Both the position numbers and the translations under genes were made by a program. Source: Streptomyces regalis (GTDB lineage Bacteria > Actinomycetota > Actinomycetes > Streptomycetales > Streptomycetaceae). From it: a stretch of DNA of 64,000 nucleotides. This document shows, piece by piece, positions 26,522 to 34,980 of this stretch. The DNA lies in the NCBI RefSeq assembly GCF_001509475.1, contig NZ_LLZG01000002.1:62001-126000 (forward strand), written 5' to 3'. The notes under the pieces were generated by a model, which did no database searches, was not told the DNA's origin, and saw only the letters and a list, made by a program, of their open reading frames with translations. Each line of letters starts with the position of its first letter. The stretch's first letter is position 1.

Positions 26522-26562
26522 TCGGCGCTTACCGTTGCTCACCTGTCCCCTCGGCCGGGGAC

Positions 26563-26910
26563 CTAGGGGACGGTCTCCGGGGCAGGGACCGACTCGGCCC
26601 AGGTCGCCATGGCGTCGAGAACGTCGCGCAGGCCCTCGCCGAGGGGAGTGAGGCGGTACTCGACGCGCGGGGGGATCTCCGCGTACGTGGTGCGGATGAC
26701 GATGCCGTGGGTCTCGAACTGGCGCAGCCGACTGGTCAGAGTGTGGGGGCTGATGCCGGGCAGGGCCTGGCGCAGTTCGGTGAAGCGGTGAGGGCCCTTG
26801 AGGAGTTCGCGCACGATGAGGGTGGCCCAGGGGCCGTTGAGAAGGGTGAGGAACCGGGCCACACCGCACTCGGGAAGACAGGGATCGGTCACTTTTTGAG
26901 AATAACCCAT
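26563..26910 (-). CDS. HxlR-family transcriptional regulator
   Basis: A 115-residue winged-helix regulator with the HxlR pattern: the conserved N-terminal cysteine (ECGVARFLTLLNGPWATLIV), LLKGPHRFTELRQALPGISP, HTLTSRLRQFETHGIV and YRLTPLGEGL. HxlR proteins often sense aldehydes, quinones or redox stress and control a divergent oxidoreductase. Here the divergent gene is an NAD(P)-binding NmrA-type protein 46 bases away. The ATG at 26910 lies inside the inverted repeat 26909-26949, so bound regulator would block its own start. Confidence 0.9.
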   Translation of the reverse strand: MGYSQKVTDPCLPECGVARFLTLLNGPWATLIVRELLKGPHRFTELRQALPGISPHTLTSRLRQFETHGIVIRTTYAEIPPRVEYRLTPLGEGLRDVLDAMATWAESVPAPETVP

Positions 26911-26949
26911 TAGTGCAGTTGATGTAACCGATGCATCGTGTGCACTAAT
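26909..26949. promoter_or_regulatory. Probable HxlR operator (perfect inverted repeat)
   Basis: The half-sites ATTAGTGCA (26909-26917) and TGCACTAAT (26941-26949) are perfect inverted copies with centres 32 bases apart, three helical turns. A smaller palindrome, CGATGCATCG, lies between them at 26929-26938. The element fills the HxlR-NmrA divergent spacer and overlaps the HxlR start codon. Confidence 0.82.
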
Positions 26950-26956
26950 AGCCGGC

Positions 26957-27799
26957 ATGACCTACGTGATCCATGGCGCCACCGGCGCCCAAGGTGCCCC
27001 TGTCGTTTCCGCACTCACCGCCGCGGGCAGGTCCGTGACCGCGCTGACCCGCAACCCGGACGCTGTCGTGGACGGCGTGCGCGTCGTGGCCGCGAGCTAC
27101 TCCTCCGTCACCGACCTGACCGCCGCCTACCGCGGCGCCGACGGAGTGTTCGTCCACCTGCCGGTGGGCACGGAGGAGGACCGCCTGGCCTTCGCGAACA
27201 ACATCCTCGCCGCCGTCCGTTCGGCCCGGCCGGGCCGCGTGGTGTTCTCCACCAGCGGTTTCCAGATCGACCCCGCAACCGGCGGCGCCGCCGCGACGCT
27301 GGCCGCCGGCCTGGCGGACAGCGGGGTGTCCCATGCGGTGATCGCCCCCGAGCTGTACCTGGAGAACCTGCTCATGCCGTACGTCGTCGACTCCGTCCGG
27401 GAGCGAGGCGTACTGCCCTACCCGATCCGCGCCGACTTCCCCGTCTCCTGGGCGTCGCACCTGGACATCGCCGACGTCGCGGTCGCCTTGCTCGATCGGC
27501 CCGACGTCACCGGGGTGGTCGGGGTCGGGCAGTACCCGGCGATCACCGGTCCGGACCTGGCCGAGGCGTTCGCCGCCCGGTTCGGGCGGGACGTGGTCTT
27601 CGGGCCGATCAGCCCTGATGAGTTCCGTACCTCGGTGGCACCCCTGATCGGTGAAGGTCCCGCAGTCGGCATCGCGGAGGCGTACCGGGCCATGAGCGCG
27701 ATGCCGGGCCGCTCGATCGCGCCGGAGAACTCCGCGCAGAAGCTGCTGGGCATCACGCCCCGGACCACGACGGAGTGGCTGGCGGACATGGGTCTGTGA
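26957..27799 (+). CDS. NmrA-type NAD(P)-binding oxidoreductase
   Basis: A 280-residue atypical short-chain dehydrogenase with the dinucleotide-binding GATGAQG motif at residues 7-13. The second strand (VTALTRNP) has the Arg expected for NADP(H). The active-site Tyr-x3-Lys of classical SDRs is not conserved, as is usual for NmrA/QOR2-like proteins, which reduce quinones or act as redox sensors. Divergent control by the HxlR regulator fits a quinone or electrophile response. The ATG lies seven bases downstream of the operator. A hairpin terminator follows. Confidence 0.88.
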   Translation: MTYVIHGATGAQGAPVVSALTAAGRSVTALTRNPDAVVDGVRVVAASYSSVTDLTAAYRGADGVFVHLPVGTEEDRLAFANNILAAVRSARPGRVVFSTSGFQIDPATGGAAATLAAGLADSGVSHAVIAPELYLENLLMPYVVDSVRERGVLPYPIRADFPVSWASHLDIADVAVALLDRPDVTGVVGVGQYPAITGPDLAEAFAARFGRDVVFGPISPDEFRTSVAPLIGEGPAVGIAEAYRAMSAMPGRSIAPENSAQKLLGITPRTTTEWLADMGL

Positions 27800-27856
27800 C
27801 GGGCCGGGAGGCGCCCCGCACCGCACGAGCACCGATCTGACATCAGCCGTTCTTCC

Positions 27857-27889
27857 ACAGTGCTTGGAGGACTTGCCTCCAAGCACTGT
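27857..27889 (+). terminator. Hairpin terminator after NmrA gene
   Basis: Perfect 14-base arms ACAGTGCTTGGAGG (27857-27870) and CCTCCAAGCACTGT (27876-27889) with a 5-base loop, 58 bases after the stop. There is no T-run. The rest of 27890-28021 shows no gene. Confidence 0.85.
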
Positions 27890-28021
27890 CGGCGTTTCCG
27901 CAGACAGCCGCCACCGCGTGCGGGTTCACACCGGCGGGGGCGCCGGACCGCCACCCCAGGGGCCGCCCGATGGTTCCGTAATGGTTGAAATGCCTAACGA
28001 CGTTACATCAGTCTGTCGGGC

Positions 28022-28210
28022 ATGAACGGCATGAACGGCATGAACGGTACGACGCTCAGCCCGCAGACCACTGATCCATCCCGCCCGACCAGCGAAGAAG
28101 CAGGAGACGCGCGGTCGGCCGAGCCCGAGCTGTCGCCGGCCCGAGCGAGTACACGCCGCTCGCCGTGGGCTGTCGGCCGGTCGATGGTGAGGGTGGTGAC
28201 CGTTGTCTAG
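28022..28210 (+). CDS. Possible small leader protein (MNGMNGMNG...)
   Basis: A 62-residue frame starting with three MNG triplets, produced by a triple GCATGAACG repeat at 28020-28046. Third positions are moderately GC-rich. Its stop (TAG at 28208-28210) overlaps the TTG start of the aminotransferase by eight bases, as in coupled leader genes. There is no recognisable domain and the ribosome site is poor. It may equally be untranslated leader. Confidence 0.3.
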   Translation: MNGMNGMNGTTLSPQTTDPSRPTSEEAGDARSAEPELSPARASTRRSPWAVGRSMVRVVTVV

Positions 28211-29357
28211 TCCCCCCACGGCGCCTGCCGGTTCGCCGATCCTGGAGATGGCTCGCCGGGCGGCCGAGTACCGTGCGGCCGGCCGTCGCATCATCGACCT
28301 CACGCTCGGTGAGCCGGACTTCGCCCCACCCGTTCACGCCGTTGCCGCCGCCCAGCGAGCCGCCGCCCGCCCCATGGGCTACACGCCGGCCAACGGGATA
28401 CCCGAACTGCGCCGTGCTGCACGGCATGCGCTGGAACGAGACCGTGCTCTGAGCTATTCGGATGCCGAGGTGGCCGTGGGGTGCGGTGCCAAGCAGGTGA
28501 TCTTCAACGCGTTCTTCGCCACCCTGCGCCCGGGCGACGAGGTGATCATCCCAGCGCCTTACCGGGCCGGCTATCCGGACATGGTCCGCCTTTGCGGTGC
28601 AGTGCCCGTGATCGTCCCTTGCTCGACCGAGTCGGGGTTCAGGCTCTCCCCTGACGCGCTGGCAGCGGCCGTGACCGATCGCACCCGCTGGGTCGTGCTC
28701 AACGCTCCCGGCAATCCGTCGGGCGCCACCTGCAACCATGACCTCCTGGTCGCTCTCGCCGAGGTACTGCGGCGCCACCCCTCGACGCTGATCCTGTCGG
28801 ACGAGATCTACGCACACATCCGCTATCGCGCCGGGGAGTACGTCAGCATCGCCCATGCCGCGCCCGACCTGCGCGAGCGGATCCTGCTGGTCGACGGCGT
28901 CTCCAAGGCTTACGCGATGACCGGCTGGCGTGTCGGCTGGGGATTCGGCCCGCCCGATCTGATCCACCGCATCACCGCCGTGCAGACGCACAACTGCACG
29001 CAGACCTCCACCGTGAGCCAGATCGCCGCGGTCGCCGCCCTGCGGGGGCCGCAGGATCTTCTGGCGGAACGGCGTGAGACATACCGTCGACGCCGCGATG
29101 CGGGCCTGGCGATCCTCAAGCGGAGCCGGCACCTGGACACGGTGGAACCCGACGGCGCCTTCTACCTCTTCCCGCGCCTCGCGGCCGGCGACGACCTCGC
29201 AGCAGCGGACGCCCTCCTCGAAGCGGGATGTGCGACTGTCCCGGGCAGCGCCTTCGGAGCGCCGGGTCACCTGCGACTCTCCTTCGCCACCGATCTCTCC
29301 ACCGTGGAGGAGGGCTGCCGCATCATCGTCGCCACGCTGGAGGGGGTCTCCGCGTGA
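28203..29357 (+). CDS. Class I/II PLP-dependent aminotransferase (AspC-like)
   Basis: A 384-residue fold-type I aminotransferase. The Schiff-base lysine is in VDGVSKAYAMTGWRVGW, the PLP-contacting Asp and Tyr in ILSDEIYAHI, the Asn in NAPGNPSGA, and the substrate-carboxylate Arg in GHLRLSFA. This matches the aspartate/aromatic aminotransferase I-beta subgroup. The TTG at 28203 follows AGGGTGGTG and is the only start that keeps the normal N-terminus (ILEMARRAAEYRAAG). The last four bases overlap the AEC transporter start (GTGA), so the two are coupled. The pairing suggests uptake or export of the amino or keto acid that the enzyme handles. Confidence 0.9.
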   Translation: MSSPPTAPAGSPILEMARRAAEYRAAGRRIIDLTLGEPDFAPPVHAVAAAQRAAARPMGYTPANGIPELRRAARHALERDRALSYSDAEVAVGCGAKQVIFNAFFATLRPGDEVIIPAPYRAGYPDMVRLCGAVPVIVPCSTESGFRLSPDALAAAVTDRTRWVVLNAPGNPSGATCNHDLLVALAEVLRRHPSTLILSDEIYAHIRYRAGEYVSIAHAAPDLRERILLVDGVSKAYAMTGWRVGWGFGPPDLIHRITAVQTHNCTQTSTVSQIAAVAALRGPQDLLAERRETYRRRRDAGLAILKRSRHLDTVEPDGAFYLFPRLAAGDDLAAADALLEAGCATVPGSAFGAPGHLRLSFATDLSTVEEGCRIIVATLEGVSA

Positions 29358-30271
29358 TCGCACTGACCGTAAGGGCGCTCGTGCCGATCGTCCTGCTGAT
29401 CGCGCTGGGCTACGCGCTCAAGCGTTCGGTGATCACGGACGAAGGTTTCTGGTCCGAAGCCGAGCGTCTCAGCTACCGCGTCCTGCTGCCGGCCCTCTTT
29501 CTGCACAGCCTCGCGACCGCCGACACTGACGATCTCCCGGCCGGGGCCCTGGCAGGCGTCCTGATCACCGCCACAGTGGCGGTGGCCGCGCTGGTCATCG
29601 CCTGCAAGCCACTGATGCGGCTGGACGGAGACGCCTTCACCTCGGTCTTTCAAGGCAGCATCCGATTCAACAACTACATCGGCGTGACGATCGCTGCCGG
29701 CCTGTTCGGCACCAAGGGCGTCGCCTTTGCCGCGGTCTGCAACGCCGCGATCGTGCCCACCGTCAATGTGCTGTGCGTGCTGGTCTTCGCCCGGTTCGGG
29801 ACCGCACGGCTGCACTTCGCGGGCATCGTCAAGCAGCTCGTGACCAACCCGCTCATCCTCGCCTGTATAGGGGGCATCCTCCTGCAGACGCTCGATCTGA
29901 GCGTGCCGCCGGGCATCGAACCAGCACTCCAGGCGTTGGGAGCCGCCTCGATGCCCCTGGGGCTCCTCTGCATCGGTGCTGCTCTGCGCTTCGGTGCGGC
30001 ACGATCGTGGGTGGCACCGATCCTCACCTCCTCGTCCGTCAAGTTCGCGCTCATGCCGGCCGCGACGTTCCTGGCGGCCCAGCTCTTCGGCTTGGGCTCT
30101 CACGCGCTGATCATCGCCGTGCTCTTCCAGGCCCTGCCCACGGCATCGTCGTCGTACATCATGGCCAGGCAACTCGGTGGCGACGCACCACTGATGGCCG
30201 GGATCACCGCGACACAAACGGTCCTGGGTATAGCCGCTGTCCCCCTCGTCGTGGCACTGGTCCCGGCATAG
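29354..30271 (+). CDS. AEC family transporter
   Basis: A 305-residue membrane protein with about ten hydrophobic helices, of the auxin-efflux-carrier/malonate transporter type. Family patterns include FNNYIGVTIAAGLFG, LVTNPLILACIGGILLQ, LGAASMPLGLLCIGAAL and FQALPTASSSYIMARQLGGD. AEC carriers move dicarboxylates or other small organic anions. The GTG start overlaps the aminotransferase stop by four bases. The gene ends 13 bases from the convergent CGNR gene. Confidence 0.9.
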   Translation: MIALTVRALVPIVLLIALGYALKRSVITDEGFWSEAERLSYRVLLPALFLHSLATADTDDLPAGALAGVLITATVAVAALVIACKPLMRLDGDAFTSVFQGSIRFNNYIGVTIAAGLFGTKGVAFAAVCNAAIVPTVNVLCVLVFARFGTARLHFAGIVKQLVTNPLILACIGGILLQTLDLSVPPGIEPALQALGAASMPLGLLCIGAALRFGAARSWVAPILTSSSVKFALMPAATFLAAQLFGLGSHALIIAVLFQALPTASSSYIMARQLGGDAPLMAGITATQTVLGIAAVPLVVALVPA

Positions 30272-30284
30272 CTCCAACCCGACG

Positions 30285-30860
30285 CTAGCGTCGCTTGTCG
30301 CGGTGGCGGCGGACCGCATCGGTGTTGGCGCAGCGGGGGGAACAGTAGGCACGGCGGCCGTTGCGGCTGGTGTCGACGAAAGCGGTCCGGCAAGAGCCCA
30401 GCGCGCAGACGCCCAGTCGTTCCCCTTCGGCTTGCAGGGCGAAAATGGCCAGACCTCCGGCGGTCACGGCTTTCACGCGGCTTTGGAGGTCCTGGGCATC
30501 TGGAGCGAAGTGCAAATGTGGCCGCAGGTTGTCGTGCGTGGTCAGATACACGCTTGCGGCGCCGTCCGCGAGCAGAGCGTTGATGTTCTGGCAGCGTTCG
30601 GCCTGTGAGGATGCCTCGAAGACCGGCCTCATCAGCCGCGACCACGCTCTGATGTCCTCGGATGTGGAGCCAGTGACATGCGGACGACGAATCTGATGCG
30701 CCCGCAGCGTCTGTTCGAGCGTCTCAGGCATCCATGAACCACTCGAATCGAGATTCACCAGCGCCACGGCCAAATGAACCCCGACCATGTTGTCATGCTC
30801 AAACTGCACTTGGCCATTGCAGCACAGAGCCTCTGGCAGAGCTAGTGCTGTGACCGGCAT
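30285..30860 (-). CDS. CGNR zinc-finger (ABATE-domain) regulator
   Basis: A 191-residue protein. The N-terminal part (about 25-130) looks like the ABATE stress-sensing domain. The C-terminal CGNR-type zinc finger is visible as LGVCALGSCRTAFVDTSRNG then RRAYCSPRCANTDAVRRHR, four cysteines spaced C-x4-C-x14-C-x3-C. The CGNR residues themselves diverge to CANT. Members are probable DNA-binding regulators. The ATG at 30860 is the first reasonable start, though Met25 (MVGVHLAVALVN) could be the real one. It is divergent from the alpha/beta hydrolase, its likely target. Confidence 0.82.
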   Translation of the reverse strand: MPVTALALPEALCCNGQVQFEHDNMVGVHLAVALVNLDSSGSWMPETLEQTLRAHQIRRPHVTGSTSEDIRAWSRLMRPVFEASSQAERCQNINALLADGAASVYLTTHDNLRPHLHFAPDAQDLQSRVKAVTAGGLAIFALQAEGERLGVCALGSCRTAFVDTSRNGRRAYCSPRCANTDAVRRHRDKRR

Positions 30861-30940
30861 GGTTCGCCGGGCTGATGGGCGGGGAAGTGGCGGTGCTAAT
30901 CGGGAGGTGTTTCGAGCAGCCGCTGCGTAGGGTCTGCCGG

Positions 30941-31705
30941 ATGACGCTCTCTCATGATGTGGCCGGAGACGGTCCGGTGCTGGTGCTGTTGCATTCCGGG
31001 GTGTGTGACCGGCGGATGTGGGATGCCCAGTGGCCGGCCTTGATCGACGCCGGTTACCGGCTGGTGCGCTGTGATCTTCGGGGCTTCGGTGAGACTCCGG
31101 CGCCGGACCGGCCTCACAGCGACGCCGAGGATGTGCTGGCCCTCCTGGACAGTCTGGGCATCGCGCAGGCGGCACTGGTGGGATCCTCGTACGGCGGGCA
31201 GGTCGCCTTGGAGATCGCCGCGCGCTGGCCGGATCGGGTGAGCGCCATTGGGTTGATCTGTTCCGCCCTGCCCGGTCATGAACCTTCTGCCGAACTGAGA
31301 GCGCTCGGGGAGCGCGAGGAAGCGCTGATCGAGGCGGGGGACATCGTCGGCGCGACGGAACTGATGGTCGAAACCTGGCTCGGCCCGGACGCCGACGAGA
31401 CCGCCCGCGAGGCGGTACGCCAGATGCAGCGGCACGCCTTCGAGCTGCAGCTGGCCGCCGCTGAGGAGTTCGAGCCAGTCGAGGCCGTGGTTGATCTGGC
31501 GGCAATTCAAGCGCCCTGCCTTGTCCTGTCGGGCGCGCATGATCTGGCGGACTTCCGACAGATCGCTGCCCGACTGCCGCATCTGCTCGCGAACGCCGAC
31601 CACGTCGAACTGCCATGGGCAGGTCACCTTCCCAGCCTGGAGCGGCCATCGGCCGTTACCGATCTGCTGATCGGCTTTCTCAAGGAGAGAGTCCCTGTCG
31701 GTTGA
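30941..31705 (+). CDS. Alpha/beta hydrolase (serine type)
   Basis: A 254-residue soluble alpha/beta hydrolase with HSGVCD as the oxyanion loop, a serine nucleophile in GSSYGGQ, acid Asp in SGAHDLADF and base His in WAGHLPSLERP. These match the RutD/3-oxoadipate-enol-lactonase-like subgroup. The substrate is unknown. The ATG at 30941 follows AGGGTCTGCCGG; a longer frame from 30875 adds 22 unlikely residues. The divergent CGNR regulator shares an 80-base upstream region. Confidence 0.87.
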   Translation: MTLSHDVAGDGPVLVLLHSGVCDRRMWDAQWPALIDAGYRLVRCDLRGFGETPAPDRPHSDAEDVLALLDSLGIAQAALVGSSYGGQVALEIAARWPDRVSAIGLICSALPGHEPSAELRALGEREEALIEAGDIVGATELMVETWLGPDADETAREAVRQMQRHAFELQLAAAEEFEPVEAVVDLAAIQAPCLVLSGAHDLADFRQIAARLPHLLANADHVELPWAGHLPSLERPSAVTDLLIGFLKERVPVG

Positions 31706-31937
31706 GCCTGCTCGCGGCCCGTCCTGTCATGCGGTGTTGAGGAGGGGGCGTCCGCCCCAGCGGATGCCTTTCACCGAGGTTCTCGGGGACGCCGGTACAG
31801 GGTTCGATTGGACGTACGGGCCGTCGTGGTGCCGCTCCTCTTTCTGGTCTTTGTGGGCGGTCGCGATAACCGTCCTCGTGGTGTCGTTCTCACGCGTGTC
31901 TCCTCCCCGGCAGCGCCTCTCCTGGCGCCGATGCGGA
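31706..31937. other. Spacer between hydrolase and the ATPase/small-protein pair (232 bases)
   Basis: No gene is clearly supported. On the minus strand, GGGGAGGAG followed by GTG at 31893 could start a 40-residue basic peptide ending at 31771, but its codon use is AT-rich at third positions. The neighbouring minus frame has good codon use and ends ...GIRWGGRPLLNTA at 31727 but lacks a start. This may be a remnant of a third operon gene. Confidence 0.4.
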
Positions 31938-32345
31938 TCAGAGGGCCAACAGGGCGACGATCGCCGCAACTTCGGTACGCCACACGCGGACCTGGTCCTC
32001 CGTCGGACCGATCTCGTACTGGTGGTAGTGGCATCCCAGGCAGAGCTGGCTCCACACGGCCTTCGCGCGGCGGGCTGTTCCTGCTTCGGCGCAACCGCGG
32101 AGCCAGAGGAACGCGGCCCGCTGGGTGCCCTCCCGGATCGCGCGCGGCGCCCGGTGGGCGGTGAGGCGGTCAGCGACCGCGCTCTCCAGCGCGACACGGA
32201 GGGCGAAGGCGGCACCTCGGCACCGGCTCGCCGTGGCGGCAGCGGACGCGGCGGGTACGGTCGTGGCGGCGGGCGTGGCGGGCTCGCCGGTGTCCGTGAG
32301 GAGCAGGTCGGCGGTGTCGAGCAGCTGGCGAATCGTCTGGTTCAC
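31938..32345 (-). CDS. Small helical protein coupled to the ATPase, possibly HEPN-like
   Basis: A 135-residue predicted all-helical protein that I cannot assign with certainty. The order is a Leu-rich N-terminal helix (TIRQLLDTADLLLTD), an Ala-rich linker, a helix AAFALRVALESAVADRL, a segment RAAFLWLRGCAEAGTARRAKA, then LCLGCHYHQYEIGPTEDQVR and a final hydrophobic helix. Two long helices followed by an LSxxxH-like turn and a last helix resemble HEPN domains of the DUF4145 kind, many of which are RNases. This is inference. The GTG start overlaps the TGA of the ATPase gene (GTGA), so the two are translationally coupled and probably act together. Confidence 0.75.
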   Translation of the reverse strand: MNQTIRQLLDTADLLLTDTGEPATPAATTVPAASAAATASRCRGAAFALRVALESAVADRLTAHRAPRAIREGTQRAAFLWLRGCAEAGTARRAKAVWSQLCLGCHYHQYEIGPTEDQVRVWRTEVAAIVALLAL

Positions 32346-34813
32346 GGCCTCTCCTCGGGCTTGCGTACCGTCAGGGCGACGGCCTTGATGTCGTCCACGA
32401 ACCGGTGGGGGTCCGGCATCGAGGTGCCCGACGGGTGGGCACCCTCCTGGCACTGCCGGATGAGGTCCACCGCCCCGGGTCCGCACCGCCTGCGCAGCTC
32501 GGGGTAGACGTCACCCGCCCTCTTCGACGGGTCTCCGAAGAGCCCCAGGGCGGCGATGTCCATCAGCGTGACGGCCCCCGCGACGGTCTTCTCCGCCTCG
32601 TGTTCGGCCATCCCCGCCCGGTGCAGCCGCAGCCACGCGGCCTCGGAGAAGGCGCGTTCGAGGACGGTGCGGCAGAGGCTGGGCAGTACATGGGTCATCG
32701 CGACCGGCGGGAGGTTCCGCGTGCGGGCGAGGGCGCGTGCGTCGGCCAGGGCCTGGCAGACCGGATCGGTCACCCGCCGCACGCTCACCGCGGACCGGCC
32801 CTGCCGCTCCACCTCCAGTACGGTCACCGGGAGTTCCTGGTTGGTGAAGGCCCGCTGGAGCCGCGTGTCGTGGGTGAAGACCACGACCTGCCGGGTCTCC
32901 CCGAGGTCGTGCAGCACCTTCGCGAGGCCGTGGACCTTGGCGGGATCCATGGACTGCACTGGGTCGTCGATGACGACGAATCCGAAGGGGCTGTCCGGCG
33001 CGGCGGCGCGCGGCAGGAAGAGCGAGAGCGCGAGGGAGTGCAGTTCGCCCTGGCTCATGACGCCGAGGGCCGCGGCCTCCGTGCCGTCGACGGACACGTC
33101 CATCACCAGCTTGCGCACGGTGGCCTTCTCGCTGCCGGTGAGACGTACGGAACGCAGGTCCACGTTGCTCTGCTGGCGCAGTTCCTCCCAGATCCGCTGC
33201 GAGTGGTCCTCGAACGGCCGCAGCCGCTCCTCGCGCAGCTCGGCACACGCCTCCTTGAGCCACTTACGGGCCGCCCTGACCTGGCGCAGCCGGGGCCTGC
33301 CGGCGTACGCGGGCCGGGCCCGGTCGAGCCAGCCCGCGAGGCGGGTGACACAGGAGCGCCATTCCTCGTCCAGCTTCTCCAGCTCCCGCAGCGCCTCCTC
33401 GCGCAGCGCGGCGCAGGCGTCGGCGAGGACGAGCGCGGCGGTCTCGGCGCGGGCGGCGAGCCGCTCGGCGTCGTCGATCGCCCGGCACGCCTGCCACTCC
33501 TCCCAGGGGTCCACGAGCGGGGCGGGCAGCCACGCGGGGACCGACGCGACGAGGTAGCGGACGGCGTCCACCGCTCCCCGCAGTCCGGTGCGGGCCTCCC
33601 TCGCAGTCGCGGCCTCCCGCCGCAGGCTCGCCACCTGCTCAGCGGCCCGCTCGGCCCACGCCTCGTCGAGCGCCCGCTCGGACCCGCACACCGGGCAGGT
33701 GCCCTCGTCCTGGTGCCGGCGGCTGTGCTCCAGGGCCTTGGCCAGCAGTTCCGCGCGCTGGTGGGCGTCCTCGGCGCCCGAGGCGCGTACATCGTCGAGT
33801 ACGGCGACGGCCTCGCGCAGCCGGTCCACAGCCGCACCGACCGCGCCGAGGTCGGGTCCGGTCAGCACGGCGGTCGTGCGCAGTTCCCGGAGACGGCCCT
33901 CGTCCGCGTCGGGCAGCGCGGTGACGAGGGCGTCGAGCTCGACGAAGTCGGGGTCGCCCGCCCCGCCGACGACCGCGAGCGCGCGTACCGCCCGGGGGTC
34001 GTCCAGTGCGGACAACACCTCGACGAGTGCGGGCCGCTCCGCCTGCGCCTGCTTCAGCGCGGAGTCGAGCGCCTTCTCGATGCCCTGGAGCCGCTCGTCC
34101 GCGGCGGTCAGCTCGCCGAGTCCGAGGATGGCGGCGACCGAGTCGTACTGCTCGCTGGGCTTGCCGCTGAGGACCTTGTCGAGATCCGCGTACGACAGGA
34201 AGGGGCTGTAGTCGTTCAGGGCCCGCTCCCACCCGATGCCGGCGAAGGGCCGACGGCCGTGGCCCGGCCGCCTGAACTCGACCTCGGGGGCGGTGACGTC
34301 GTCGCCGGGCCAGGTGCACGTCAGAGTGGACAGCCGGGGGTCGCCCGCGACGGCGAGGCGGACCTCGACCTTCGGTTCGGCCCCGTCGTGCAGGTTGCGC
34401 CAGTGCCGGCGCCACACCTCGCCCCGCTGCTTGTCCAGGCGGGCGGTCCGACCCGTGAGCGCCGTCTCGGCGCCCTCGGCGAAGCTGGACTTCCCCGAGC
34501 CGTTGCGCCCCACGACGAGGGTGACGCCGGGCTTCGCGGTCAGCGGCAGACGCGCCTTGCGGCCGATGCCGCGAAAGCCGTTGACGCTGATGGAGTCGAG
34601 GAAGACCGGCTGGTCCGGATGCGGAACGGCGGGGGCGCCGGAGTCCGTCGCCGTGGCGCCCAGTGCCTCGCGCAGGAGTTCCCGGGGCGCCTCGGCGAGC
34701 GCCGATCTTTCGAGGCGGGCAGTCAGGCGGGAGAGCGTCGAGGAGGTGCCTCGGCGATGATCGACCTGCTGGTCAGATGCGTTCGGCTCGCTCTGTGCGG
34801 GATGTTCCGTCAT
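32342..34813 (-). CDS. Rad50/RecF-like ABC-type ATPase with CxxC zinc-hook-like motif
   Basis: An 823-residue cytosolic SMC-like ATPase. After a disordered 65-residue N-terminus come the strand ISVNGFRGIG and Walker A GRNGSGKSS (102-110). Two helical arms meet at CPVCGSE (Cys373 and Cys376), like the zinc hook of Rad50 or RloC. Then follow the ABC signature SQGELHSLALSLF, Walker B FVVIDDPVQSMD and the switch histidine HDTRL. The C-terminal 170 residues have no domain I recognise. Such ATPases couple DNA-end or phage sensing to an effector. The coupled small protein may be that effector. The ATG at 34813 follows GGAGAG. Confidence 0.85.
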   Translation of the reverse strand: MTEHPAQSEPNASDQQVDHRRGTSSTLSRLTARLERSALAEAPRELLREALGATATDSGAPAVPHPDQPVFLDSISVNGFRGIGRKARLPLTAKPGVTLVVGRNGSGKSSFAEGAETALTGRTARLDKQRGEVWRRHWRNLHDGAEPKVEVRLAVAGDPRLSTLTCTWPGDDVTAPEVEFRRPGHGRRPFAGIGWERALNDYSPFLSYADLDKVLSGKPSEQYDSVAAILGLGELTAADERLQGIEKALDSALKQAQAERPALVEVLSALDDPRAVRALAVVGGAGDPDFVELDALVTALPDADEGRLRELRTTAVLTGPDLGAVGAAVDRLREAVAVLDDVRASGAEDAHQRAELLAKALEHSRRHQDEGTCPVCGSERALDEAWAERAAEQVASLRREAATAREARTGLRGAVDAVRYLVASVPAWLPAPLVDPWEEWQACRAIDDAERLAARAETAALVLADACAALREEALRELEKLDEEWRSCVTRLAGWLDRARPAYAGRPRLRQVRAARKWLKEACAELREERLRPFEDHSQRIWEELRQQSNVDLRSVRLTGSEKATVRKLVMDVSVDGTEAAALGVMSQGELHSLALSLFLPRAAAPDSPFGFVVIDDPVQSMDPAKVHGLAKVLHDLGETRQVVVFTHDTRLQRAFTNQELPVTVLEVERQGRSAVSVRRVTDPVCQALADARALARTRNLPPVAMTHVLPSLCRTVLERAFSEAAWLRLHRAGMAEHEAEKTVAGAVTLMDIAALGLFGDPSKRAGDVYPELRRRCGPGAVDLIRQCQEGAHPSGTSMPDPHRFVDDIKAVALTVRKPEERP

Positions 34814-34980
34814 GGCGCTCTCCGCCCTCCGTGGTCGGTTCGGGGGCCAGGCCTGTGCGGCGAGCGAGAGGCGTGGGCCTCTCGCTTTGCGCGAGCCCGG
34901 TGTGACGGAACAGACGCTAGAGGCGGAGAAGTTGCTCAACCCATGTTCTCAGCGGTAACCCGGGTTATCGCAACTTGCTT

